A DNA stretch of 64,000 nucleotides from Loripinus fragilis (GCA_964019695.1 OZ026515.1:70815644-70879643); one strand, 5' to 3'; positions 48,961 through 62,784 are shown, counted from the first letter of the stretch. Notes: generated by a model from the sequence alone, not told the origin. A program made the numbers and translations.

Positions 48961-50363
48961 CCTTAACCTTTAATTTGCCAATCACATTTAAAGTTGTCTG
49001 CTTTTGCCAATTTCAGAATTGTTTTAGAAGCGTCTATGACAAACAGTGTGGACACAGATAGACTGATCCTGTAGAAGCAGTCTGGTCTGGGTTCTATACT
49101 ATACACTTGGAAAAAAATTAGGGAACACCCTGATCAGTTTCAAGCTATTTTCTCTTTGGCAAAATATTATTTTTTTTATTTTATATGTGATAATAATAGA
49201 CTGTCATACATACACTAATAAGGTATCACAGTGCATGCTGCCAGACCCAATGTAACAGAGACATTGTATGATTTAGGATATGTGGAGGTTATTTGAACCA
49301 CAGATTGATGTTCAATAAGAACATACAAGAAACCTACAAGTAAGTGCTTTTCTTGCCAGACAGGAACTTGCCAGAAACTCCCAAACCCACCTATTGCAAA
49401 TTTTACGGCCCCTATGCCCATACTTCTAAACCAATGTTATTTTAAGAAAGTATAGCATATGAATGAAATCAACGTACAGGCAATCAAATACGGTAATTGA
49501 CATGTTCCTAGAGTGAATAAAGAATTGAATTGAACATCTTAGCATTAACTAATTGCATTTATGAAAAGAACTAAACTCGTGTTACACCCCTTCTTTACCC
49601 ATTATCACAGTGGTAGAATGTTCAACTTGAGACCAAGTAGTCCCTGCTTTGAGCCCTATTGCTTGTTTGTTTGTTTACTTATTTGCTTGTTCGTTTCTGT
49701 TTTTCATGGGAGTGACATAACGACATGTACCACTAGTGGTTTACAAATTTTGGTAACGCTATGTAATGACGTCCATAATGGTTTCTCATATGATTATATG
49801 GCAACATCAAAGCATAGTTCCACGCAATTTCTAAACGCGATTTAAAGTGGTTTTATGGTCATACAATAAATAGAACCTAGCAGTCGTGCTCCTGTATTAG
49901 TAAATTCATTAAGCTTGTCACGAAAAAGTGATCAAATTCTTACAAGCCTCGCATTTCATCTTTTTTCACAGCTCGTTTAATTACTTCAATATTGGGATCA
50001 AACGTGATTTTCTATGCATTACCAACTGCTAGAACACCAGGGTGGTGTTGAAACCCAAACCAGAAAGGCGAGGGTTGTGACTACCCCTGAGGGGTCTAGC
50101 AGATATTAGTGTATCAGAAACCATTAATGCATAAGGTCATTTTCTCGCTTGAAAACTTGCAACAAGGTTTTCGAAATAGAACATTTTTCCAGATCAAAGA
50201 CTTGTGTCTTCCTGACGACACTTCTTTACGCGTTACTGCTGATGACGTCAATTTTGTAACGAATCAAGAATACGTATACTGTACGTGAAGTAAGGTAAAA
50301 GAAAAGAATGGAAGCAACAACAAATAATGCTATGAAGCAACAGCACGTGAATTGCCCTTCCCT

Positions 50364-50371
<8 letters not shown>
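48961..50371. other. No gene seen; MITE fragments
   Basis: Foldback of the family-B core near 49040-49105 (CAAACAGTGTGGACACAGA), and a family G MITE copy near 49714-50005. Remaining sequence has only short ORFs. Confidence 0.55.

Positions 50372-50420
<49 letters not shown>
50372..50420. repeat. (CT)n microsatellite
   Basis: About 24 CT units after a C-run. Short ORFs across it on both strands are artefacts of the repeat. Confidence 0.97.
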
Positions 50421-50423
<3 letters not shown>

Positions 50424-51355
50424 CACTCACCCTCATTTTGGCACACACACAAGCGCGCACGCACGAACGCACTTATAAAGGTCTTAAGGGGTCTTAGAAC
50501 GTGCCAAATGAGGAGTAGACAAATAATAGGCTTTTCGCACACGGACCTAAATTAAACAACATCAATTCAAACAATACCCTGTCTACGCACACGGATGATA
50601 AACAATGAAGCAGGTATGTCACTCCATGCCTGTTTTTATTTCAGAGGTAAAAAACGAAAACAGCACAAAAAAGAAAAACGAGCACGGTGACATATGCTTT
50701 TAAATCAATCATAAGTTTCTATGCAAAATTTGCTTCATAATAATAAGTTTTTTGTTTCTGTAGTTACATTGTGTGACATTTTTTATTCAAGATTTAAACG
50801 ATTTTTTGGCCTTAATGTTTTTTTACAAAATAGATTTTAGCTTAAAAAATAAGCTACGTGCCTTTTTTTCGCTGTTTTTGTGTACTTTTATTAGCCAATA
50901 GCATGTAGCGTATTCCCAGGAAAAATATGGTATTTCTCACTTTCAATTGTTTTAAAATATGAGAAATTGATATTTTGAAAAACTCATATTTTACGATTTT
51001 TTAAGTTTAATAACTTTTTAGAAAGCACGGTAAGGTCCTGTTTTTTTTGGTCAAAATATATGAGTTTTGAGCTATTTTTTAACATATCAAAAGATGGTTA
51101 CTTTTTGGACATATGCTGATGAGTCCGGTACTACCTTAAGCATTTTTACTTTATGTACTTCCATATTTCATATACGCGAAATGATTTTCGGGTTTTGACA
51201 ATGGCTTTGCTGTTATTTCAATCCAAGTGAAAATGTATCTGAAAAAAGTGGATGTTCCCTAACTTTTTTCCAGGTGTTTAAATGAACTAAATGAATCATT
51301 TTTGACTGAACAAAACAAAGATTAACTAAAGACACGAAAACAGGTACTGATAACG
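50421..51355. other. No gene seen
   Basis: AT-rich, with T-runs; no recognisable ORF, repeat or RNA. Confidence 0.55.
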
Positions 51356-51984
51356 GACTCGCAGGCTGGTTGGCTACTCTGTTGTACGCATCTGTTGTAC
51401 GTTTTGTTGGGCCTGATCTGGGTAAAAACAGTTTGAAAATTTTGTCAGCAGACTGCACTAGTAGGCATTTAAAAAGGTTATCAGCAGACTGCACTGGTTG
51501 GCAAAGAGTTGAACACAATACCTGGGCCCGAGGTTATAAAACCCTTTTCATGCTCAACTCAACTGAGCACGAAATTTCAACTGCTCATAAAACTAAAATA
51601 CTGACAAATAAAGAAGTATCTTGCTTTAAGTCTCTCAGGTGTTATTTTTATCATGCTAATAAATGTTAAAATGGCAACAATTGTTGCAGAATAAATTTTG
51701 TGCTTAGCTGAGTTGAGCACGAAAAAAGTTTTATAACCTCGGGGCACATATATGTAGGATGTTGAAACATAACCCTTGAGCAACAGATTTATTGACCAGC
51801 TGGTCTGGAATGCTTTCAAATCAAGCAGGGGCTGTAGGTGCCTGAAATTACAAAAAAAAAACATTGAACCCACAATTTACGACAAATTGTTGTCTGCTCC
51901 TTCATCTGCTGACACAATTACAAACAATATGGACCCAGATCTGATTAGGGTCAATAGTGTTTTCTTCCATAGTAACAAATTATA
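51356..51984. repeat. Long dispersed repeat copy (second copy 63552-64000), with a nested MITE
   Basis: CGCAGGCTGGTTGGCTACTC, GACTGCACTAGTAGGCATT, ATGTTGAAACA and GGCTGTAGGTGCCTGAAATT occur in the same order in both copies. This copy contains MITE family D (51525-51745), absent from the other. Confidence 0.8.
51525..51745. mobile_element. MITE family D, copy 2, nested
   Basis: GCCCGAGGTTATAAAACCC and CATGCTCAACTCAACTGAGC at the left; GCTGAGTTGAGCACG and TTTTATAACCTCGGGGC at the right. Matches 19620-19858. Confidence 0.85.
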
Positions 51985-52776
51985 CTGAAGGGCATTAGAA
52001 ACGCACCACCTGCTAAAATGCTAATTTATTGTCAAAAATGTATATTTTAATTTTGTGAAAATTAAAAATGGCAAGTTCGGTCATTTATCTTGCATTCAAT
52101 AAGAAAATCGAAACGCCATGGTTTATCGTTGCCGTGACGTCGCGATAATTCTGAGACAACCTGAATTTAAAAAGTCACAGCCTACCAATACCCTCCATCA
52201 TAGGCCCCAAAAGTTTTCTAACCGATGTTTGTTCTTGAAAACAAAAAGAAAGAAATGATCAAAGGCCTCTGGCAACGTTCATTTCGTCTACATGGGGATT
52301 TACTTTTCAACTTAATTGGCCTTTATATCCTAAAGAACAGGAATAATCGAACTCTGAAAGTTCCACCAGGTACCCATTAACCCGTTAGATAAGAGATAAA
52401 AATATTGTTGAATGCGCTAACGTCATCCGCCAGTTATTGCAGTTTGAAAAAATAAGACTGACGTTCGCAAAGAAACGCTACACCAAGGAGTGTAATTAAA
52501 TGGTTATTTCCGGACCCTTTCGTGATTTTCCATTGGTTAAGACATCTGGCTACTAGTTCAAAGTGTTTATTTTCAAACTTCACATCTGTCAGACGACAAT
52601 TATTGAAAAATACTTACGCCGGTGTTACGTCAGAGGGTACAGCATCAACAAATCGAAATTATGGCAAATCATGGTCTATTGTGTAAGGGGATAGAAAACG
52701 ATAAAGGAAACAGTCTCATATCAGAATTGTTGGAGAGACAGTGAATGTAAAGTGGTGCGTTTCTAAAGTCCCTCAG
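51985..52776. mobile_element. Mariner-like non-autonomous element (792 bp), TA target duplication
   Basis: CTGAAGGGCATTAGAAACGC at the left, and GCGTTTCTAAAGTCCCTCAG at the right: an inverted pair about 25 bp long with three mismatches, bounded by TA. No transposase frame. Confidence 0.8.
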
Positions 52777-53391
52777 TATATATTCTAGAGTGCAATTGAC
52801 TATTTGAGGCTACAAAGTTTTTGTTGTGACGTATCAACCAGACAAGAAGGTTATAAGAATGCCCTTGAAATGCAATAATAATTTTAATTGAAAGCCGATT
52901 TAAACTGTAAAACATTTCAATCCTATGTCAAGGTAAGGCGAATGATTATTCGTCATTAGAGGTTTTTCTTGGAATACGTGGCAGTTGAAATGAAATATCT
53001 GCGAGGGCCGCTAGATATTAAATCTTTGTTTGCTCCTGCCTTTGCAGACATTTTGAACCAATATCTGGATAAAAAGTGTTTGTCACTCTGATGGTATACC
53101 CGGTGTAACAATTTTTCGGGAAAAAAGATTTTGAAAAAAAGCAGGCGACAACAACAACAACAACAACAAGCAAAATTACCCAGCTTGCAAAGAGTTAACT
53201 GTTTCATTAAAACTAAAATGATATAAGGCTATCGCCGATTGAGAACGACATTTACAGATATTTCGTTTTTAATATAAATATAATGAGAATAAATTTCTTT
53301 TAACAATATAATATCCTTCCTTTCGGCGACAAAAAAGTGTATTTTCAGGCCTTGGTTAAGAGACTGTGCCAAAAAATATAAATTTCTTATT
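52777..53391. other. No gene seen
   Basis: AT-rich, with a CAACAACAACAA simple repeat at about 53149-53168. Confidence 0.55.
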
Positions 53392-53490
53392 TCTCAACCA
53401 AAACATATGTTGTGAGAACTCAAAAGAACCGTCTCAATGAGACGGTTCTTTTGAGCAACCAAAAATATGTAAAACTGATGGATAAGAAAA
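53392..53490. mobile_element. MITE family F, copy 2
   Basis: TTCTCAACCAAAACATATGT ... CTCAAAAGAACCGTCTCA, then the exact inverse TGAGACGGTTCTTTTGAG ... GATGGATAAGAAA. Confidence 0.8.
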
Positions 53491-53691
53491 TATTTACAAT
53501 TTTACGCTCATTTTTTTTGTTGATCAAACTCTGTGATTCTTATACGTTTGTTTAATTATTCTGCCGGATGCAATATGCTCAAGACCATATTGCCTTTGGC
53601 TCTTTGAGGGCGTGCTCAAAAGGGAAGAGTCGCAGATCTGACTGTTCCTAGATGAGCAGTCTGAGCAGCGACAATTTGTTAAAAATGTTTA

Positions 53692-53967
53692 TTAACCCTT
53701 AAGGCGCAAAAAAAACAACAACAAAAAAAACAAAAAAAACAAAAAAAAAACACACATCTGAAAATGTCGTCTGCGGAAGTCGTCTGCTGCAAGTAATTGC
53801 CTAACATTACTGACGAATTCAGTATAGAAGCAAACAGCGTGGACCCAGAACAGACTGATCATATAGGAGCAGTCTGTTCTGGGTCCACACTTTTGCCATA
53901 GAGGCTTCATAAACATTTCAGCAGACGGGAAAAAGCAGAAGTCTTTTTTGCGATTGGCGCATTAAGG
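53692..53967. mobile_element. MITE family B, copy 2
   Basis: TTAACCCTTAAGGCGC at the left, inverted GGCGCATTAAGG at the right (decayed); core palindrome GTGGACCCAGAACAGACTG / CAGTCTGTTCTGGGTCCAC. Confidence 0.8.
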
Positions 53968-54280
53968 CATTTCTATACTGTAAAACACTTATTATCGCCA
54001 AAATACGAAACCGCGAAATAGTTTGGATTCAGTTACTAAGTACAAAATAAGCAACACAGGTGCTTGAATTTATGAATATTTGTTACTTTGTCCAGTGCTT
54101 AGCGACATCCAAAAAAAAAATTCGAGAAAATAACAAGCCATGAAAAAAATGACAATTATGACCAGACTGAAACATAGAAAAGTCAATGTTAACACTCGAC
54201 TCAATCATTTTTTCATATCCTTAAATTATCGGTATTTCGTCGTTTTAATGCACATATTACGCATCCCTAGGGCACTCAAT

Positions 54281-54787
54281 CACTCAAAAATCATAACTTC
54301 AAGCAATATAAAGACACACATCGTTAGAATGTTGGTATCACAGCTTTTAAACGGAACAGTATGTTTCTACATAGAGGAAATCATGTCTTAAAAGGGGCTA
54401 CTGTTAGAGGAAAAAAATGCGTTCCCCATAGGGAGCACATTCCTTTCTTTAAGAGTAACCCCTAAGAGAATAGAAATTAACTTTAAAGGAAATTAAATTG
54501 AGAAACCGCCAAAATTAAAATACACCAACACTCGAAAATCATAGCTTCAAGCCCCTGTGTTAAGCAATATATAGACACACATCGTTAGAATGTTGGTATC
54601 ACAGCTTTTAAACGGAACAGTATGATTCAACATAGAGGAAATCATGTCTTAAAAGGGGCTACTGTTAGAGGAAAAAAATGCGTTCCCCATAGGGAGCACA
54701 TTCCTTTCTTTAAGAGTAGCCACTATGGGAATAGAAATAACTTTAAAGGACATTAAATTGAGGAACCGCCAAAATTGAACTACACCA
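54281..54787. repeat. Recent tandem duplication, period about 250 bp
   Basis: Units 54281-54528 and 54529-54787 share long identical blocks (TTAGAATGTTGGTATCACAG; GAGGAAATCATGTCTTAAAA; GCGTTCCCCATAGGGAGCAC). No intact ORF spans the units. Confidence 0.88.
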
Positions 54788-54831
54788 ATATGTCAGTCTT
54801 AAATAATCGCCAAATTACGATGCCGCGAATA

Positions 54832-55078
54832 TTAACCCTTAATACGCCAATAACAACAAAAGTCGTCTGCTTTTCTCGTCTGCTGAAATGTTTAAGAAGC
54901 CTCTATGGCAAACAGTGTGGACCCAGGTCAGACTGCTCCTATAAGAGCAGTCTGTTCTGGGTTCACACTGTTTGCCACTATACTTAATTCGTCAGTAATG
55001 TTAGGCAATTATTTGCAGCAGACGACTTCAGCAGACGATATTTTCATATGTGTTTTTTCTTGGCGCTTTAAGGGTTAA
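54832..55078. mobile_element. MITE family B, copy 3 (best preserved)
   Basis: TTAACCCTTAATACGCCAA and TTGGCGCTTTAAGGGTTAA are inverted ends; central palindrome CAAACAGTGTGGACCCAGG...CTGGGTTCACACTGTTTG; AGTCGTCTGC / GCAGACGACT inner arms. Confidence 0.88.
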
Positions 55079-57240
55079 GTGCTTTACAGTAGATTCATCT
55101 GTTGAAAATAGATTATTTTGAAAAAAAAAGCTGTACAGTATGCAATGGAATAAGGGACCTTCAAAATTTACTCACTAAAAATCCGGCTTCCATTAGCTTA
55201 CTGAAATTCAGGTTGAAATCTTTTAAAATGCTAAATTTTTTATTTTTTACTTCCGATTTCGATCAATTTTGCATTAAAATCTCTCTGATGATGCCTTTTT
55301 TATGTACATTGTTGATGACCCATTTAAACCATTTATTGGAAAAAGAATTACTAGCGATAAGGCGGGCCATTTCCCTAAATAAGACGTTCGTTTTATTTTG
55401 TTGAAATAACGACTGGAGACACTAGGCACACTCAACAAATACATATAGACGAGCCGTCTATGTACCCTTGCCCGCTATTTCGTATATTTAAAACGGATTT
55501 TCCTAAATGCATGTAATGTATCTTCTTCTTTTTGAATGAGAATTTATTTTGATCATCAACTGTGCTCGCTATTCAGTAACATGTGTGGGAAATAGACCGT
55601 TAAACTAAGTTAAACAATCGTCTACATTTATCACGATAGAGTATATTATAGATATTTCTACAGTTGATGTACAATAAAAACGGCCATCTTGCAAAGTGGT
55701 CTATTTTTGTCAGATGATCGATGTCTTTTTTCGCTTATACAACCCCTTTCTCCCCTAGACCCAAGACGCCCTTTACACATGTTGTATATTTATATAATGA
55801 CGTACAATTGTCCAAAGGGCATCTTGGGTCTAGGGGGGGGGGGGAGCATTAAACCAAACTGAAAGACACCAGTTTCGTCTTTTCAATGAAAAACATCACA
55901 ATTTCAAGTATATTTCGTACGCATGCGCAGAAGGAATACTGCAAAGTTTTGGAAACGAAGGGCATTTATAACCTTAAAAATTTGGTACTTTTACTTTTTT
56001 AAAACCTATAAAGGGTTTTCTAAAATTCTGGTCTAAACGACACCCAGTATAAAGACGTAAAATGAGGGGTGGGAGTAGAAAGCGCAAGTTATCAAGGCTT
56101 TGCGAATGATGAATCGCTTTGAAACGTATTTTGATGCTAACTATACATATTTTACTACCCAAACAGATGAATTTTAAAATCATTAGGGCTATTTGAAAAT
56201 TTAGCTTTTGTAATCACGTCAACGAAGGAAAATATACGCCTTATTGCTAGAGCTTCTTGAATGGATTACCCTTTTTGAAGCTCAGCACTAAAGATTTACG
56301 AGAAGAACGACTTTGCTCTCAAATTACAGCGTAACACGCAAAACTTGGCAATACAAATATTAATCTGCCTTGACATTTCGAAAGTAATAAAACAGCAGTG
56401 CATGCAATTTTTTTTGCAATTCCAACATTTATTAAAACATAATGTGGTAATATGAACCGATTTCAAGTATTTTTGCATCCTAAACCGTCGTCCTAATAAT
56501 GCAGCAGACGACCTTTACAGTATGTTACGTCCAAAAGGCGGCCAGGAAGGAAGAGGGTGTATTTCAATTGTTGGCTCCTGTCACACCACATACTTTATAT
56601 TTACTTCGATGGGAAATAATGCACGTAACTTCTAATAAGAGGGTGCGACAAAAAGCAACCAGCCTAGCCTACTTCTGGTTGAATACCGAACTTTTTTTCC
56701 TATGTAATTGCCCTCTAGGACTATACACTTCGACCAACGGTGCTCGCAAGCCATCATTCCAGAACTGAAATAGTCAGGGCCTTTTAATTAGCCAGTCTTG
56801 GTGGTAACCTCGCTGTGATGCGCAGTCGATGCATCTTGGTACTAAAAAGAAGCTCGAGTATAACAAATTCTATATCCTGTTTCGCTTACTTCTCTCAAAC
56901 GCATGGAGGCTTCCTAACTATTGAAATGTATCATCATGGAGAAAAAATCTAATCAAATTAACACACTATGATGAAACAAAGAAAAGGACTCACGAGTCAC
57001 AGATAGTCATACAATACCAACCCTTTAGGTTTTGATAATAAATATGAGCCGCTTTAAATGAAAGAAAAATAACTATCATGAACAATACTGCATCAACATA
57101 TTTAATGAAAGAAAATAAATATTATGAACAATGTTGCGTTTGCATTGTTTTTGCTGTGTGATCTTACATCTCTTAAGCCGCTGAAAATGTTTACTTGTTA
57201 AAAATTATTCCGTTAGAACTCCTTTGACTCAAGATTTGTA
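55079..57240. other. No gene seen; one foldback at 55756-55841
   Basis: CCCCTAGACCCAAGACGCCC is inverted as GGGCATCTTGGGTCTAGGGG around a TATA-rich loop (small MITE). ORFs of 69-100 codons in the area show no family signature. Confidence 0.55.
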
Positions 57241-57870
57241 TTGTTAGCTCACCAGAGACAAACACTGAATGTGAACTATATTTTGATTGTTTTTGTCCGT
57301 CGTGCGTCTGTCTGCTAACTTTGTCTTTAAATGACATCTCCCTCTGAACCACTAGTCCAAATTTAAAATTATTTCACATGAATAATTCCCATAATTCCCT
57401 CTACCAAAAAATATTCCAACCGTTCCGCTCCGCCAACAAAATGGCCAGCTGACCTAAAATTAGAATTTTCTAAGAAAGTTCTTTAAAAAACATCTCCTCC
57501 TGAACCATTGATCCAAATTTAAATAGTTTCAGATGAATATTCACCATAATGTACTCTACGAAAAATGCATAATTGGTTTTGCTTCGCCAAACAAAATGGC
57601 CTCCAAGGCTCAAAATAGAATAAAAAAAATCTTAAAACAACATCTCTTGAACAACACATCCAAATGTAACATAAGTTTACATGGATGTTCCCGATAATGC
57701 TCTACCAAAAATAAAGTTTTCAAAGAAATCTTCAAATGACATCTCCTCCTGAACCACTTATCTAAGTTTAAAATGATTTTCACAGGAATGTTCTCCATAA
57801 TGCACTCTACCAAATTACACAAACGGTTTGGCTAATTCAAATAAAATTGCAAATTATGCTGAAAATAGAA
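57241..57870. repeat. Degenerate tandem repeat, unit about 125 bp
   Basis: Four diverged units, each with ACATCTCCTCCTGAACCA, TCCAAATTTAAA.T, ATGAATATTC.CCATAATG and CTCTACCAAAAA blocks. Non-coding. Confidence 0.7.
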
Positions 57871-58488
57871 TTTCCTAATGTATTCAGCATAAAATCTCTA
57901 TCACATCTGTCACATAACCAATAGCTTTTATATGCGTATGTTGCACGAGGAAGATCAAAGGCCACCAAACGAAATTCCACATGCTTATCATTTAGCATTA
58001 CTTACAACGAGTGTGAATTTTGCATACTGACTCTCTTTACAGTTTAAACATATTTTTATTTCAACTTCATGACATACATACATACATATATATACACATT
58101 ACAAAAGGATTAGAACGGAAGCTTAAAGCTTATCAAGTTGATCCCCTGACAATATTCAGCTGCACAAATGTAATGGCGCTCATTCAATTTCAGATGTAAA
58201 AAGCGCAAAATGGCAAACATGAAAGAAATATAGTCAATATAATACAAATTGTGATAACTCCGCCTTGTAACTTTTACTCGTTTGTTCAACTGAAATATAA
58301 TTTCTGTAAAAGAATATCAACGTTTATTGATGAGAAAATTAATAATTATTGTTATTAAGTTCAAGATCATTTCTTCATTGTTTTTGGACATTATTACAAA
58401 GGTGTGTTACCGTATTGAGAAATTTTGACGAGAAAAAAATGTATGGTAATTAGAACGTTAACAATGATTAATACAATGTAAAACATGT

Positions 58489-58490
<2 letters not shown>
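57871..58490. other. No gene seen
   Basis: AT-rich. A block TTTAAACATATTTTTATTTC near 58048 resembles sequence near 46721, downstream of the other LINE remnant, so it may be LINE 3' tail in part. Confidence 0.5.

Positions 58491-58552
<62 letters not shown>
58491..58552. repeat. (GA)n microsatellite
   Basis: About 30 uninterrupted AG units. Confidence 0.97.
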
Positions 58553-58554
<2 letters not shown>

Positions 58555-58651
58555 ATTGAGCAGGCTTGAGGCTGAACTTGGAGGCATACACTAATAGTTA
58601 ATTTTCAAACACTCATAACTTTTTGAACAGGGTATACTTTAAGTTTCAGTA

Positions 58652-59760
58652 TTAGAAACGCCTCGTATCAGAGATATATTTATGGACTGCTTCAAAAATG
58701 AGTGTATTTGTGGGCAAAGACAGTAGGGGATTTCCAAATAAGAGAATTTGAAGAGTAACCGATGAGTGTTGAGAGACTTTTTGATTTAACTCTGCTCTCT
58801 GTTCGGGATAGAGTGGACAATGCATGAAGTAGTGATCAGTATTCTCCACATTTCCACAGAGACAGAGAGGTGAATCTGTTATGCGTCTCTGAAAGAGATC
58901 ATCGTTAAGCGAGCTACACTTTGTACGTAATCTGGTGTGAAGTACCTGAGCACGCCTATTACCTGCATAGAAATGTCTAGGGATGGCTTTAATGTCAGAG
59001 TTCAACAAACGTTTAAAAATGATAACAGAATCACTATTTCTTACAGTGGCAAGTTATTCCATTCCCTAATAGAAGACGGTAAAAACGAATTGAAATACTG
59101 AGTAGTGCGAGAGTTTACTGTCTGAATATTTTGTGCATTACGCTGATTGTATTGAGATAGAGTGTTGACAGTAGGGGGGATCAGAAAAAGATATTCTGGA
59201 GAGAGATTATTAAACATTTTATATACAGTAAAAGTCTATATGTTTCCTGCACCTAGTTTCCAATGGGTCCCAGTTTACTTCCTCGTAAAGTGCATGTATT
59301 GACACAAGTTAAGTAGCCCCCGTCACAATCCTAGCTGTCTCTGTCTGTATTTTATCAAGTTCTTGTTTCTCATAGTTTGTACAATTGCCCCAGACGACAT
59401 CGGTATATTCTAGTACAGGTCTTATAAAGGTAAGATAAATAGTTTCAAGAGATTTTCTAAAAAGGAAAAACTTCAACCTCCTCATGACATTTATTCTACC
59501 CCAGGCTTTTTCCTTTATATAATCGATATGCTTATGCCAAGAACAATATTTGGAAAGAAATACACCAAGATGTTTATAAGATTCAACTTCAGAAACAACT
59601 TGATTTTCCATAAAGAGAGGTGGATGTAAAGCTTTATTAAGAGTGCGAGAGATAAGGAGAGACTCTGTTTTCTTGGAATTAAAAGAGACAAGCCAAGTTT
59701 TCGCCCAGGTCATAATTTTTTCAAGATCCAGATTGTGAAGTTCAGCAGCGATATCTGACT
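58652..59760 (-). pseudogene. LINE reverse transcriptase C-terminal remnant (minus strand)
   Basis: 59713-59309 reads WLVSFNSKKTESLLISR, SYKHLGVFLSKYCSWHKHID, IYLTFIRPVLEYTDVVWGNC and ELDKIQTETARIVTGAT: palm/thumb end of a Jockey/CR1-type reverse transcriptase. After a decayed stretch, 59008-58652 gives VLHTRLRTKCSSLNDDLFQR, then the Cys-rich C-terminal motif SPLCLCGNVENTDHYFMHC. Same family as 44345-46345. Frameshifted between the two parts and lacking the N-terminus, hence 5'-truncated and dead. Confidence 0.85.
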
Positions 59761-62700
59761 CCCTTTGCTATAGCTGATCTCCCTAAATGCTAATTTAAAG
59801 GATGGCGTCTGTTAATTCGTGGTTTCATTTTATTTACTTTCGTTTGCCTAAAATCCAGTTCTGACCATTGTCATTGACTTTATACGATACTGTACCATGA
59901 TAAGCAAAATATGATATAAAACATAATAGACCGTGAGCTGCTAAAAGACCCCCCTCCATCTTGGGGGAATTTTGTACACTATGAGTTTTCTAAAACTACT
60001 TTATAGAAAAAGCAAAATGACAGATGCTGGCCATCTGACAGTGGGGGCGTTTACGTGTATCAGACATGCAAACTAAGTTACCCTGAAACCTCTCCAAATC
60101 ATATTGTCCAAATACAAACCTATACATATTTTTATTATTTATCCACACGCTGATTGTCTTAAAAGCACTTAATAAAATGCAGCAAATTTAAACAACATAT
60201 GCATACTATATTACAGTTATATAATTTACTTTATTTCAAATAACATACTATTTAGCCCTGTGCAATCACTAGACCATTTGCTGCCAAAATACCCCATAGC
60301 AGGAGTTTTGTACACTCTAATTTTCTAAAACCACGTTATATAAGCCACAAAAAAAATGCATGTTAGGTCTTTGTGGGTTGGGAAGTTGCCCTGCAATTGC
60401 AGAGTTTACTATGTTACCCTAAAATAATAGGAACTCCTTTAGTGTAAATACCAAATTATAAATAATTTTACGAATCAATATTATCTTGAAAGTAAATGGC
60501 TAGCAGTACAATTTTAACTCATTTAGGTAACCTTTATTGCTGTTACATACATTACTTTCTTTTGAATACATTAATGTAAAGCAAAAATAGCATTACATCA
60601 GTTTAAACTCCTAATTGGCGTAAATTGCTGCCATTTTAGGGCTCAATAATGAGAAAAATAATGAAAAATGTCTTTTTCAACATAAAATGTAAGTGAGATT
60701 AAACTCTGACAAAAGCACAGGTGATGAAACGAATAAACTTACTTACTATTTTTGAACTCAAAGCAGATAAAAAGCTATTTCAATTAGGAGTTTTTTTAAT
60801 CAAATAGGTAAACATTACTTATAGAAATTATTTATTTTAATAATCAAATTTTATTTCTCAAATGCTTTAATAACACCATTTATCTTTGATACTTTTATGT
60901 GTTAACTTTTAATATATATATATATTTCAAATCAACTACTATCTGGCCTTATTCTGGCAAATAAAGTTCTATAGATTTAAATTGGTATCTAAGTAATATT
61001 GTTTGCTTGGGTATGATCATATCACTCGTGATTATTGTCATGTAAACTCCACCATTATCACTCATTTTCCCATTTCAAAGAAATATTTATTCTAAACAAA
61101 CCATTTACATATAGATTTTAAATTGCTTAAGCAAATGATTAGAAGAACTGCGTTGATTTTATTATCCGTTTCATCCATAAAACAATGAAAGCTATGCTGA
61201 AGATAAACTAAAGTCTATTTGAAAGCCACAATCAAAGTAATGCATCAATATATGTATACGCAAATACAACAATGTCAGTTTAAAATTTGATTTGAAGCTA
61301 GTGTCTTCAAACAGTATATGATTACATACACTTTTGCAGAGAACTAAATATCTATGTAACATATATCAATTTTTGCGCTACCAACTTACAAATACTTGAT
61401 TCTATATAGATTGTAATAGCACAAATAATTTGTATGCTACATCCTACCATAAAACATTTAGTAAAAAAGTTATTGTTATTGTGGATGAACTAAAATATAC
61501 AAGGAATACCAGCGTGTATTGTTTTACTGCCTATGTTTCTATAACTTGAGCAAAAGTTAACTGGGTACGCTAAAAAAATTTGGTTGCCGTTTAATAAGTG
61601 ACTAGATTAAACTTAATGTTCTTCAGATAAGTAAAACAAAAATCTAAATCCACCAAACATTAACATTTCAGACTCAATTAAATACTGTCTTTCACAGCAT
61701 TTATGACATACATTGCACCTTATGATTTATTTTATATGGTAATATATGTTACTTTGATAATTATGACATAACATGGGAACTTATCCTTATTCAGCTGATA
61801 CTTGAGAGCAAAATTGTCTTTGTAAATGAGGTTTAAAACCTATAACTTTGGCCGAATCAACTTTTTTTTTTTTTTAAAAAAAAGTTCTAAATAAACTATT
61901 TCAGAAAAGTAAATCTGCACTGACATAGTTTCTTAATAAGATCCAATACACTGATTTGTGTACAAACAAGTATCTTTATATCTATTTAACATTAAAAATC
62001 AGTTCTAAAATGAAATGAAATACCCTTTGATGTATCATTTAGCGAATTAAGCAATATAAAGAAAGCCTTAAAGTTTCTAACATACGTTACACATTGCTAA
62101 ACAAGCAAAAGCTGATACTTTACAGCAGAAAAAATGTTTAATATCCCCTTCATTCTTGTTTATCAATATAATGCTCGTATATGGTGTTTGGAAGCTACAT
62201 GCTTTGTATTTAAACAATACATAACGTTTTTAGGGGGTGTCATATTCAACAGCTTATAACTCCTGAAGTTTTTGTAATAGAAGCAAGCTGTTTGCAGTTT
62301 TAAAATATCCTTTAGAGACATGTTAATTTAATCTAAAATATTTATTGAGATTATTATAAAAAGAAACTATATAACAACATATCAATGGGTTTATAGGGGT
62401 TAGTTAAAATGTAACGTAAATGACACCATACCGGGCCTAAATTACTCTAACAAACATCAGTTTCTGTATTAAATAAACTGTTCCTACATATAACAGGACT
62501 GTTTAGCCAATTTGAATAGTTTGAGTACCACTTTAATAACCTTGTATTTATATTTTTGTTTTTTAAAAAAGAAAGGGTAACGTATTTAACACGATGTAGC
62601 ACCCAAAAGCCCCCATCGCCAGATAGCGAACATGTTGCAAAAAGCTCGTTAGATGTTATGCTTTAATAAAACATAGTCTTCAAAGTTCTCGCTGGGGTGG

Positions 62701-62784
62701 GGGTGGGGTAGCAAAACCCTTGTAGCTCATGACCTATAAGAATTGCTAAATTTATCGTGCATAATATAGTTTAATTTGTTCCAG
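59761..62784. other. AT-rich region, no gene seen (3 kb)
   Basis: No ORF or RNA supportable. Blocks near 59930-60090 and 60270-60430 resemble each other (GTTTTGTACACT.T..TTTTCTAAAAC..C), a diverged direct repeat of about 340 bp. Confidence 0.6.

Noticed and set aside
50226..50555. Three ORFs with Arg-Glu or Ser-Leu repeats
   Set aside because: Translations of the (CT)n microsatellite.
57241..57870. CRISPR-like spaced repeats
   Set aside because: Diverged tandem units in a eukaryotic genome with no exact repeats or unique spacers; no CRISPR arrays seen anywhere in the window.
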